A DNA stretch of 64,000 bases from Glossina fuscipes (taxonomy: Eukaryota; Arthropoda; Insecta; Diptera; Glossinidae), in the NCBI RefSeq assembly GCF_014805625.2, contig NW_023998556.1, forward strand, positions 96,100 to 160,099, written 5' to 3'. The number at the start of each line of letters is the position of its first letter. Within the stretch, counting starts at the first letter, position 1. Positions 11,871 to 23,047 of the stretch are shown here, one piece after another. The notes beneath the pieces are model-generated. The model saw nothing but the letters and a program-made list of their open reading frames with translations. It had not been told where the DNA came from and did no database searches. The position numbers and the translations under genes are program-made.

Positions 11871-13051
11871 AAAATCACGCTTTTACGTATACACTAGCAC
11901 GCTACTCTCATAAAATTAATCATCATGTTGGCCCACAAACATTACTAAGCATAATTCGTCAATTTTATTGGCCAATCCATGGCAAGGTTATCTGTCGATC
12001 TATACGTCGAAGTTGTGTCTTATGCTTTTGGACTAATCCAACTAAACAGAACCATCTTATGGGCGATTTACCTGATTTACGAGTTCAAGAATCAAGACCG
12101 TTTAATGTAGTAGGTGTCGATTTTTGTGGTCCATTTGAAATATATTATGGCAAACGTGGTATTGTTTCTACAAAAGGCTATATATCTGTTTTCATATGTT
12201 TTTGCACAAAGGCCATACATTTAGAGTTGGTAGAAGATTTAGCTGCTCAACCTTTCTTAGCTGCTTTACGGCGTTTCATTGGGCGACGTGGCCTATGCTC
12301 AACCATTTACAGTGACAATGCAACTAATTTTATTGATGCAAAAAAAGAGTTGCACGAACTTTACAAAATGTTTAAAAGTACAGATATTATACTTAATGAA
12401 TGTGCTTCACGTGGCATAATTTGGAAAACCATACCTCCACGCTCTCCGCATTTTGGTGGCCTTTGGGAGGCTGCAGTGAAGTCCACTAAATTTCATCTAA
12501 AAAGGATACTACACGATGCGAAATTTAACTTTTTTGAATTCAACACACCTTTAATACAAATTGAAGCGGTATTAAATTCAATACCAATCACTACCGCGCC
12601 TGAGAGTCCAAATGACGAACCAGCTCTAACCCCTGGTCATTTTATTATTGGCTCTGCTTTAAAAACCATACTTGATCCCGACTTAAGAGATGTCAACAAC
12701 GTAAGCCATTTACGGTGTTATCAAAGATTGCAATATTATCTGCAACAGTTTTGGGATAGATGGTCTAACGATTATTTACAAACGTTGCAAAATCGAACCA
12801 AGTGGACAAAAGGTCGTATGTCATTAGCGGTTGGGGACGATTTTGTTGTAGAGAAAGACAATCTTCCTCCTCAAAAATGGCGCCTGGGTCGTGATACTGA
12901 AATTCATTCTGGCAATGACGGGGTTGTGCGGATTATCACTGTTAAAACCTCCAGTAGCGAAATACCTAGAACTTCTACTAAGGTTCGACGTCTACCTATT
13001 GAACGGACCGAGTCCATTCAAGGGGGCCGGCATGTTCAGACGAAATCGTGA
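11871..13051 (+). CDS. BEL/Pao integrase, open frame fragment
   Basis: From the codon after a stop near 11870 to the stop at 13051 the frame is open for about 393 codons. It includes an HHCC-like zinc segment (NHHVGP, then C...C...CVLC), the DDE core (D in VGVDFCGPF, D in YSDNATNF, E in GGLWEAAVKS) and the C-terminal BEL domain (NLPPQKWRLGRDTEIHSG...RIITVKT). In an intact element this piece would be part of a single Gag-Pol polyprotein that inserts the cDNA into chromosomes. No start of its own is expected. The first ATG is 12059, inside the domain after the zinc segment. An intact catalytic triad beside a dead RT suggests uneven decay rather than function. Confidence 0.85.
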
Positions 13052-13285
13052 ATGGCAATACCATTTTGGTTTTTTTTTTTTTTTAATTTTTCTTTCTTAG
13101 TACACATATACCTTTTCAATAAAATATATTATTATTATTGTCTTTTGCTTTGTCATGTAAAGAAGTCTTTTCTTGTGCTCCTGCTTTATCATCTTAAAGG
13201 GAAAAGGTTTTGGTTAAAATATCATAATTTAAAATACTATACTCGCTTTCTCATAAGCAAGCAACTTGCATCATCTACACTTATG
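13033..13285 (+). mobile_element. BEL element 3' LTR (at least)
   Basis: The polypurine tract AGGGGGCCGG at 13021-13030 precedes TGTTCAGACG at 13033, the usual TGTT start of a BEL LTR. The first 19 bases also encode the end of the integrase frame. An AATAAA lies near 13119. The same sequence, reverse-complemented, occurs at 55269-55530, which defines homology to about 13285. The true 3' end may lie further on. No 5' LTR was found upstream. Confidence 0.8.
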
Positions 13286-14974
13286 TTTACATTGATAAAT
13301 TGATAATTAATAATGATCCAAATTTCAAAATTGATGCCAGGTGTTATTTCTTATTCACTTTGTTATAATCGATTATACTTATATTTAATTTAAGACGAGG
13401 ATAAAAAAGTGAAAGCGGAAACTCAGCAGTATTCTTGATCATTTTACCTATTTCATAGTATTATATTTCTTTAGGTACGTTCTATTTTCACGTTACAAAT
13501 AAAAACATGTCTTAAGACACGTCGTTTTGTAGTGTGCAATTTTTCACATGCTTGTGGCGACTAAAAGTTGTTTTTTCGGAGGTCGTTTTCAACATAGCTT
13601 TTATTGGACTGAATTGGATAGTTTAACATCTCTGTTTCTACTGTTAACATATGGTGTTCCTAGTTGCTTTTTTGAGGCATCTCTACTGCGTAGCAAAAGT
13701 TGGTATTCTTGACACTTTGTCACCATTTGCAAAAAACCTCTGCTAAAGGTTTGTTTACGACAAACCAAAGAATTTTCTACTGAAGTGCAAATTTGTGTAT
13801 TGAATTTGTAGAAAATTGAAAAAAATGAATAATTTATTCGAAAGCAGAAAAAAAAATTGAGCTGCAAATTGAAAAATAAAATAAGGATCAAATTCAAGAA
13901 TAAAAAGTGACGTTTTTGAAAAATTTCATCCAAAATATTTTCATCAGCTTTCTGGTCACTTTAACACAAACGTAAATAAATTTCTACAATTTTTCATTAT
14001 TTACTTCTTTGGGTGTTTGCAAATTTTGGTGGAATTAAATTTTTATATGTCTTTTGCTTATTTTTTGACATTATTATCAGAAGACTTTTATGAAGAGGAG
14101 AACGATGGAGTAGCTGCAGTGAACGAGAAAGACAACCTGACTCTATTCTTGAAATATATTAAGCCGGCGTTCCCGAAACCATCGATCCACCGCCTACAGC
14201 GCCTACGACACGCTTTACTCCGCTAACCACTAACACATGGTAGCGGGAAAGTGCAGTAACGGAGTGATGCACCGAACAAATTTACGGATTCATGTTATTT
14301 ATGCTGCTGTCCGGAAAAAATTTTAGGGCGAAAAAGGATACGAACATAATGTCCTTCTAAGGAGTAGGGTTCTTCGCGCGTCAGCTCCTCCGCTCGATGA
14401 AAGAATTATCTTTTATTTCAACGCACTAACTTAGTACACCCTTGTACGACAAGTGGAGTATGGTATATAAAAAAAAAAACTAAAAGATTTAAAAGAATTT
14501 TTATAAACATTTTTGACGGCGCTTCTTCAAAATTCTGCGTTCAACTGTCACAGCGTTTTTATTGGGCCTGATACATGAAGATCGTCAAGTAGAAACCTTA
14601 GTGGAAAAGCAGAGGTCCGATGCTCTTCACTATATTTACTGCTAACAAAGATATTAAAAAATGTTCTCTTTCTTTTTATCTTTCTTAATCAGAACATTTT
14701 TGCAGGTTATTTAATTAGCAGAATTATTGCAACTATTTCAATTTATATCTCTTTAAAAGTTGTTAGTAATCCATGGTTGTTCCTTTTTTGTTTATTACCA
14801 CCAGTAACGAGTGGTCACATTTGTGCCTTAATTACTGGAATGTACTATTGCATATCGCCAAATTCCGAGTTTTAAGGTAAATGAGGTGTATAGGAATAAA
14901 TAGTTTAATCTGAACGATGCATTCGTTCTTTTAAGAATATTTTTGAATGAAGCCAGCTTATATGCCGGCATGGT
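13286..14974. other. Intergenic, nothing recognised
   Basis: No family motif was recognised. A 69-codon plus-strand ORF (14017-14226) and a 110-codon minus ORF (13601-13933) lack recognisable domains and have skewed, low-complexity composition. The stretch ends at the beta-glucuronidase fragment, so undetected upstream exon or intron sequence of that fragment could lie in its last few hundred bases. Confidence 0.45.
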
Positions 14975-15001
14975 GATTGGCAATGTTGTCTTTAATTCCA
15001 G

Positions 15002-15345
15002 TGGTTAAACGGCAAAGAGATAATTCGCCATGAAATTGGTCATTTACCCTTTGAAGGGGAAGCCACCAGTTTTATCAAATTTGTTTCTCTAAATCGGGTA
15101 ACAATTATGTGCGATAATCGTTTATTGATTACAACAGTGCCACAAGGGGAACTCGTGCAACAACCAGTGATAAAGGCAATCGTACGGTACAAACGTATAC
15201 TTTCGATTTTTACAACTATACCGGCATATATTGTTCTAAACATTTATATGCCACACCGTTGATATACACTGAGAACATAAAAATAGCAACCGATTTGTTG
15301 ATCGAAACACAAGGAATTTCAATCTATGGTATGAATAAAACTTAC
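15002..15345 (+). pseudogene. Beta-glucuronidase gene fragment, frameshifted
   Basis: Two adjacent frames match the N-terminal sugar-binding (jelly-roll) domain of lysosomal beta-glucuronidase, a glycoside hydrolase family 2 enzyme. Frame one (15002 to about 15165) reads WLNGKEI, then GHLPFEGE and TTVPQGELVQ. Frame two (15169-15330) reads QTYTFDFYNYTGIY, then HLYATPLIYTENIKI. The one-base frame change, and cysteine where the family has arginine after the TGI block, show decay. The catalytic TIM barrel is absent. The fragment's last codons (ETQGIS) are also the first unit of the adjoining 63-bp minisatellite. The ORF 15040-15243 on the opposite strand is a shadow. Confidence 0.75.
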
Positions 15346-15541
15346 ACCCGTTTATCAGAAAAACACAACGAATTTCAAATTTCTGTAGTATGAATTAAGC
15401 ATACACCAGATTCTTTATTAGAAAAACGCGAGGTTTTTCAAATTTCTGTAGTATGAATAAAACTAACACCAGTTTCTTTATTAGAAAAACACAAGGAATT
15501 TCAAATTTCTATAATATGAATTAAACTTACACCAGTTTCTT
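15300..15541 (+). repeat. 63-bp minisatellite, left part
   Basis: About four diverged units follow the beta-glucuronidase fragment. Each carries ATGAATAAAACTTACACC, a TTTATTAGAAAAA block and CACAAGGAATTTCAAATTTC. Spacing is 59-63 bp. The array is cut at CAGTTTCTT (15541) by the LINE-B copy 2 tail and resumes at about 17304. Confidence 0.85.
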
Positions 15542-17303
15542 ATTTATTTATTTTAATTCTACTTATACATGAAACTCAACTAAACAAATAACAGTCGAGT
15601 TTAATTGGCACTTAAAGCAAAACTTATATTAATTATTATTACCACTTAGTATAAGTACAAAAAAAACAAAAAGAGGGAAGGAAAAAAAGGCATGTACACA
15701 ACCAGTATAGAGCCACACTTACAACCGGTACAGGACCAAATTGCAAATGAACCCCTAAGCCATCACAAGCATGCATAAGCTTGGCAACCGATAATAGTTA
15801 ACAACAATTCATTTTCGAATCGTAACGATTTTTTAAGATTCAAAGCTAGTTTAATGACGACATAGGTAAATCGCGCGTATTAAGCAATGTTGCTTTAATG
15901 GACTTTAAAGACGTCACTTAGGTTGTTGCAAACAACTCTGAAGGGATTAAACACCTCATAATTATATTTATACTGACTAAGCTTAACCAAGATAAAGTGC
16001 GTAGAGAAATGGTTGGGGACATTAAAGCTTAGTTCACCAAGTAATGAAGGCGAGTCAACAGTACCATTCATTACTTTGATTATAAAGGAAACGCCAAGAG
16101 CAAATCTACGTTTCTCAAGAGACGGTAGGGATAGCAGAAGCATTTTCATAGGGAGGAAGAGAACAAGAATTGCTTTTGAACAGATTCAATAGAATCTACA
16201 TAGCACTTATATGAAGGAGACCACACAACAGAGGCATACTCGAGTATGGGTCTAACCAAACACATGAACAGTCTTATCGTAATGTAGGGATCATCAAGCT
16301 CTTTGGACCACCTTTTTATAAAACCAAGCGCAGACCTAGCTTTGTTTATCGGGAGCTCAATATACAAGTTAAAACGCAACCTATGGTCAATTAGAACGCC
16401 TAAATCTGTGATCGAATCGACGTCTCCAACTTATACGAATCTATGAAATACTGAGTAATGAATGACTTTCTCTTGGGAAAGAAAGCTTCTTACATTTACT
16501 CAGATTTAGTTTCAGAAGACTCAAAGAGCAGAATGCAACAAAATTATCCAAGTCACTTTGAAGCCGATGTGATTGCGATTCAACAGAGAAGGAAGAAACC
16601 AGTTTCACATCATCAGCGTACATTAAGATCTGACTGGAATTAACTACCGATGGAAGATCGTTAATGTATAAACTAAATAAAATAGGACCTAAGTGACTTC
16701 CTTGAGGTACGCCAGAAATAACGAGGAATTCATCCGAGGTGATGAAGTTAAACAAAACCTCAGCAAATTCAGCAAACAGATTTGAGATTTCAAAATCATC
16801 CGAAGAATCAGAGCCATTAAAAGAAACATGAGAGGGATATGTGGTAATTTTACTTTTAGAGTTAACAAATTTAAAAAAGTATTTACGATTAGCAAACAGA
16901 GAGGAATTAATGAACTGAAGGTATCTGCAGTAATCATGGTGGTGGTGGGAGTTAAATCTATGCCTCGCCACCGAGTAAGCGAAATAGTTGAGCGCAGAGG
17001 CACTTTTCAAATATTTTTTGAATAGCGTGTTTTTTCTATTCTTGTAATATGTGGTTGTCTTATTAAATAACGGGGGATACCTGCTTCGAGATTGGCACTG
17101 CTTGATCGGAACAGATGCAGCAATAGCTAGATTTAATGTATTGTAGGACGATGACAATAAGCTTTCAATACTTCCCGTTGGGAAATCAAGCCACATATGT
17201 GAAAGACGATGTTTCAGCAATACAATATTGATTTTATGAAAATGATAATGTTAATTTAAAAAAATTTGATTTGGAACATTAAGACAGTTCAACGCAACAT
17301 CAT
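15541..17303 (-). mobile_element. LINE-B copy 2, 5'-truncated, inserted in the minisatellite
   Basis: On the minus strand the element begins with an N-terminal RT-region segment (frame 17220-16441: LSHMWLDFPTGSIESLLSSS). That frame runs into SGVPQGSHLGPILFSLYIND and MYADDVKLVSSF, so RT motifs B and C are present. The order of motifs shows that the palm segment with motif A is deleted (frame near 16760, AEVLFNFITSDEFLVISG). The thumb and connection follow in frames 16379-16146 and 16149-15895. The 3' UTR ends in an (AAAT)n tail at 15541-15555. TTCTT at both junctions (15537-15541 and about 17303-17307) is a probable target duplication. Endonuclease and ORF1 are missing. Confidence 0.85.
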
Positions 17304-17870
17304 TCTTCATTAGCAAAACGCAAGTAATTTCAAATTTCTAAAGTATGACTAAAATTTACACCAGTTTCTTTATTAGAAAACCACAAGGAATTTCAAATTT
17401 CTACGNNNNNNNNNNTTCTACGCTATGAATTAAACTTACACCAGTTTCTTTATTAGAAAAAAACAACGAATTTCAAATTTCTAAAGTATGAATAAAACTT
17501 TCACCAGTTTCTTTATTAGAAAAACACAAGCAATTTCAAATTTCTATTCAGTTTCTTTATTAGAAAAACACAAGGAATTTCGATTTTCTATAGTATGAAT
17601 AAAACTTTCACCAGTTTCTTTATTAGAAAAAATCAAGAAATTTCAAATTTCTATTCAGTTTCTTTATTAGAAAACCAAAAGGAAGGCAGTTTCTTTATTA
17701 AAAACACAAGGAGTTTCAAATTTCTATAGTATGAATAAAACTTACACCAGTTCCTTTATTAGAAAAACACAAGGAATTTCAAATTTCTATAGTATGAATA
17801 AAACTTACACCAGTTTCTTTATTAGGAAGAAATGTCAAATTTCTGTAAAGCTTGTTCTTTCCTTTATCCT
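17304..17870 (+). repeat. 63-bp minisatellite, right part (with 10-N gap)
   Basis: Eight to nine further units continue the array after the LINE. The best pair (ATG at 17731 and 17794) is exactly 63 bp apart, which is 21 codons, so one frame stays open across units (MNKTYTS...FIRKTQGISNF). Several units are shortened to a TTCTATTCAGTTTCTTTATT junction. Ten Ns at 17406-17415 mark an assembly break within the repeat, so the copy number is not reliable. Confidence 0.85.
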
Positions 17871-17914
17871 TCCAATTTGCATATTAGCAGTTTTAGCGGA
17901 TGAAAACTTAAAAG

Positions 17915-18776
<862 letters not shown>

Positions 18777-20064
18777 TTAGTTTGGGGAAAAAGAAATCCA
18801 TTATTTTTTCGGTAGATGACTGCACTGATAGATTTCTCGTAAAGTATCGATCAAACAATTTCCGGTACTATACATTTACGTACTGTACATTTCGCAGTAA
18901 AAAAAATTCTTTTGCTGTTTTTTGTTTGGTGCATTCAGTTGTGAGTTACAATGTGTTAAAAATGGAAGTGAACAAAGAGAAAATTCGATACATTTTACAG
19001 TTTTTCTTTGACAAAGGCGAAAATGCAAGCCAGGCCGCTAAAATTGTGAGTGGTGTTTATGGTTCCGATACTGTAACAGCCAATTATGTGCAATTTTGGT
19101 TTCGTAGACTTCGTTCAGGAATTTTTGATGTTAAAGATGCACCTCGCACAGGTAGGCCGGTCGTCGAAAATGTCGATAAAATCGGAGAAATGATCGAAGT
19201 TGACCGGCATGTTAGCAGTCGTAACATCGCCCAGGAGCTAAAAATCGACCATAAAACAGTTTTAAACCATTTACACAAAGCTGGATTCAAAAAGAAGCTC
19301 GATGATTGGGTGCCACACCAATTAACAGAAAAAAACATGATGGATCGAATTTCCATCTGCGAAGCCTTGGCCAAACGGAATGAGATAGACCGATTTCTTA
19401 AACGGATGGTGACTGGAGATGAGAAATGGATCATATACGATAACCCTGTGCGAAAACGATCGTGGTCAAAGAGCGGTGAAGCACCTCAAACGGTGGTCAA
19501 ACCAGGACTAACGGCCAGGAAGGTTTTGCTATGCATTTGGTGGAACTGGAAGAGGACTATTTATTATGAGTTGCTTCCATATGGCCAAACGCTAAATTCT
19601 GATCTCTACTGTCAACAACTGGGCCGTTTGAAGATAGCGATTGACCAGAAAGGGCCACAATTGGCCAACAGGAGAGGTGTCGTGTTCCACCAGGACAACG
19701 CTAGGCCACACACATCTATAGTGATTCGCCAGAAACTTCGGGAGCTTGGTTGGGAAATTTTAATGCATCCGCCATACGGTCCGGACTTGGCACCAAGCGA
19801 TTATCATCTTTCTCTTGCATTGCAAAATTTCTTTAATGATAAAAAATTGGAATCTAGAGAGGATTGTGAAAATCGACTACTAGAGTTTTTTGCAAATAGA
19901 GACCAAGATTTCTATGAGAGAGGCATTTTGAAGTTACCTTTAAAAAGACCACAAATCATACAACAAAACGATGCATACATGACCCAAATCGGACAATCCG
20001 AAGCATGTTAAATAAAGTCCTGAAGTTCATATAGAAATAATGGATTTCTTTTTCTCCAAACTAA
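18777..20064 (+). mobile_element. Full-length mariner element
   Basis: The 1288-bp element is bounded by inverted repeats of about 30 bp that begin TTAGTTTGGRGAAAAAGAAA (18777-18806 and 20035-20064, one mismatch) and by TA on each side (18775-18776, 20065-20066). Size, TIR length and TA duplication all fit the mariner family of Tc1/mariner. One uninterrupted transposase frame lies inside. It is the best-preserved element in the window. Confidence 0.95.
18962..20011 (+). CDS. Mariner transposase, 349 aa, DD34D
   Basis: Cuts and pastes the element at TA sites in the nucleus. The chosen ATG at 18962 begins MEVNKEKIRYILQFFFDKGE, which lines up with mariner N-termini and gives the usual length of about 345-350 aa. 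The open frame extends further upstream without an ATG. The N-terminal helix-turn-helix DNA-binding region is followed by WVPHQLTEKN, the WVPHEL signature. Catalytic residues are D in TGDEKWI, D in HQDNARPH, and a third D 34 residues later in LAPSDYH, so the triad is complete. Changes from typical mariner words (HPPYGPD, DYHLSLAL) may reduce activity. Subfamily resembles the cecropia/mellifera group by motif style, which is an inference. Confidence 0.93.
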   Translation: MEVNKEKIRYILQFFFDKGENASQAAKIVSGVYGSDTVTANYVQFWFRRLRSGIFDVKDAPRTGRPVVENVDKIGEMIEVDRHVSSRNIAQELKIDHKTVLNHLHKAGFKKKLDDWVPHQLTEKNMMDRISICEALAKRNEIDRFLKRMVTGDEKWIIYDNPVRKRSWSKSGEAPQTVVKPGLTARKVLLCIWWNWKRTIYYELLPYGQTLNSDLYCQQLGRLKIAIDQKGPQLANRRGVVFHQDNARPHTSIVIRQKLRELGWEILMHPPYGPDLAPSDYHLSLALQNFFNDKKLESREDCENRLLEFFANRDQDFYERGILKLPLKRPQIIQQNDAYMTQIGQSEAC

Positions 20065-20340
20065 TATTATCGATTAAAAGCTATCATGTGTGAATCTATA
20101 GTTTTTTTGCATAAAAATAAGTTTTGTTACCCCCTTGCAAATTTCGAGAACAGAAATGGTTTTACTATTGTTTTTCATACAAATTCAACTGGCATGCTTT
20201 CTTTCTTTATACTTTACTAATTTTTTTTTTTTTACCTGTTGTATATAAAATGAGTCTTTTTTTTACCATTCATCATTTACTTGTAATATTTAAAGTGAAA
20301 AACATTTCAGTAGACAAAGCGAATTTATGACACTGCATTT

Positions 20341-20930
20341 TGTATGCATTCCAAAAAGGATGCCAGGCATCGGTTCCATGTAAAAATTTTTGTGCGGTAA
20401 TTGGAAAAGGTATTGTAAAAGTCCCTACTTGTCAAAGATGGTTTACAAATTTCGTTCCGAGGATTTGAGCCTCCAAGAAGGTGATCAATCTGGACGACCA
20501 TCCAAGATCGATAATGATGTTATAAATGTGGAAATGTGGAAAATAATACACATTTAACAAGTTGAGAAATTGCAGAAAAGTTAGGCATTCATGATACAAC
20601 TGTTGGAGATCACATTAAATCCCTTTGTGTTAAAGTAAAGTGTTTGGGTTCCACATGAGTTAACGGAAAAGAATTTGTCTAATCGTGTAAGAATGCGTTC
20701 ATCACATCTAATTGGATACAAAGTAAAGCCATTTTTGGACTAGCTGGTTACTGGAGATGAAAAGTTGATTCTTTACGAGAATATTAAGAGAAAAAAATCT
20801 TACTGCAAATCAGGAACGTCGTCAGCAACAGTTGCAAAACCAATTATCCATCAACGAATGGGTGAAGAACTCTTTGTAAACCTTCATTAGGATTGTTAAT
20901 ACTACATCCACGAACACCATAAAATAATCG
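20341..20930 (+). pseudogene. Relic of a second, different mariner transposase
   Basis: Shifting plus-strand frames give CQRWFTNF, then SLQEGDQSGRPSKIDND, EIAEKLGIHDTTVGDHIKSL, VWVPHELTEKN, LVTGDEKLILYENIKRKKSY and SGTSSATVAKPIIHQR. These are mariner motifs in order: the GRP linker, second HTH, WVPHEL and the first catalytic D. The sequence differs throughout from the intact mariner 280 bp upstream, so it is another family. Stops and frameshifts are frequent, and the segments with the second and third catalytic D were not found. It appears 3'-truncated. Confidence 0.8.
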
Positions 20931-23047
20931 CAATATAGATATGGTCGAAGATATTTATGTGTATAAACATCTGCAATTATCGAATGAGCAAAACTTTCTC
21001 AACTTTTCTCACTTTCAGTTCAGTTACAAAAAGGAAAAGCAGCAAAGAACGAGTGTAACACATGCGTCAGTAAAACAATTCGTGAAAAATTTCAATTCAT
21101 GTTTATCTATTTGTAGAAATATTTTTGGATATTGTAAACATCCAGCATCTTAAATTTAGTAAAGATTTTCTTATGACCACATATTTTTGAGCTTTGTTTT
21201 TTGAATCCTGTCATTTGTCTTATAGAAGATATTTTTGCATTTATTAGAATCACTATCGACCTCAACAGTCGCGTGTACATCTTTACAGCTTGCAAGTAAA
21301 GTCTAAAATCCCTTAGGAATCATATCAACTTTCGCATTTGACACCGTCTTCAGATCTATTATTTGTTTCGAAATTTCCAGTTCTTAATATATATTAGTAG
21401 GATTTAGGTTAGATGAAAAGATCGCGTAAAGATCCGGGTGAGTTAGCAAAGAACTATATAAGGTTTTGTTACACGAGCCTACCTACAGTAGCGTTTGGAA
21501 TTTCCGATAGCCATTGTCACGGTACTAGCCCCTTTGCTGCCGGTAGAGCGTATTTGTTAACGGGGTTTGGCTCTCTGTCGGTTGTCTATCGTCCGTCTGT
21601 CCACCGTGAGTCCGTCTGTAACCGTCTGACGTCCTCCCTACGGTGCCATCACATGCACACTCCCTCGCCTGACCTCAGCCACAGCGGTGGCAGTTTGCAC
21701 TCAGCCACACATCGGAGCTCCTCCGTAAATAGGGGACAAGAAAAAGGAAAAAAAGGAAATAAATGAACTAAAATACCTGACCGTGAATCTGTATGTTGCT
21801 AATGTCTGCGGTGGTGGCTGCTTACATCATCTGGTTCCTTCTTCTTACACTCTCGCTCTCTTATTCCCCCCTTTCCCTCTTCCTCTTTACTTCGTTGTGT
21901 TGCCTCCTCCTTTTTTTGCGTAATTTAAAGCGTTTGTTCAATGAATTTTACTATGAATTTCATTGACGATCAATGATGTACGTCATATTACTGCTGCCGC
22001 TGCTGTTATCGTTGTTATTGCCGATTGTGTTTGTTTCGTTCTAATTATTTAGTTTTTTTTTTTCTTTACTTTAAGAAAAAAACAACTCCTTTTGGTGAGA
22101 TATAATTTCCAATTTATTTACATCAAATTTCTGGTTTTTATTTCTTCGGTATTGTAACCACTTCTTTTGTAAATTCTCTTCTTTTTAAATATTTCATTAT
22201 TAACAACTTTTTCTTAATGTATATTATTTCGCAAAAGCTATTGTAATAAGAAGTGTATTTTATACCAAATTTCCATAATTTAATCTCATTTACATTCTCC
22301 TTAATGTTTATTATTTCGCAAAAGCGTCAATGACGTTTAAAATTAATATATTCACACACGAATGCTATGCGCTTTGCTTGGTAACCGCGAGACGAAGAGA
22401 AACGGTAACTTTATCCACTTATGCTTTTGTTTCTCTTTCACGACTTGCTTCAGTTAAAAGACATTTTTCAATCACTCTTCAAAAATTTTAATAAATTTTG
22501 AGCTTTTCTTTTATTCTTTTGATATGAGGGTCGTTTCTACAAACAAATTCAGATATTCATGTGTGAGTGGCTTTTATTCGATTTTTTTCTCTTTCAGTCA
22601 TTGCTTTGTTGAAAAAAAATATTTTTTTCTACACACACTTCTCTTTATGTGGCTCCTAGTATATGGGTTTTTCTTAAATATTTTCTTTGTTATTTTCCTT
22701 ATTATTTTTTTCTACATAAACGAGCCGACTTGTGTTCAGTGTAGTGCGTGTTTTCTTTTCGTCTGCGTTTTTTCAATTGTTTCGGTGTTTTCGGTGTTTT
22801 TGTGTATTTAACTTCTGTGTTTTCAGTCTTATTGCTAAAACTGGTTAACACGGATATCGCGTATGTGCTTTTGTTTCGTCTATATATAATAAAAAATAGA
22901 AAACAAAAAAACAAAATAAAAAAAAAAAAAATTGAAAACATTTGACACTTTTCTTTAGTAGTTCCCAACCTTCTTTCACAGTTCCCAAACCTTTTCAAGT
23001 GAGTGGTTATTTCACAAATAATAAGCAATAGACAACAATAAGGCATA
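20931..23047. other. Intergenic plus probable 5' UTR of the I-clade LINE
   Basis: No protein family was recognised. A GC-richer patch at 21410-21770 holds a 117-codon frame (21413-21766) with many Ser/His/Arg codons and no domain. Two similar lines, ATTATTTCGCAAAAGC near 22228 and 22312, form a partial direct repeat about 85 bp apart. The last few hundred bases probably belong to the LINE 5' UTR, but without a second 5' end the boundary cannot be set. Confidence 0.45.

Noticed and set aside
18782..18961. Upstream extension of the mariner transposase frame to 18782
   Set aside because: The extra codons start inside the terminal inverted repeat with TTG, lack an ATG, and family members begin at the position of the ATG at 18962.
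19084..19434. Minus-strand ORF of 116 codons inside the mariner
   Set aside because: It is the reverse shadow of the transposase and has no independent features.
21413..21766. 117-codon frame as a gene
   Set aside because: No family features, unusual Ser/His/Arg composition in a local GC patch, and no splice or start evidence. Left as intergenic.
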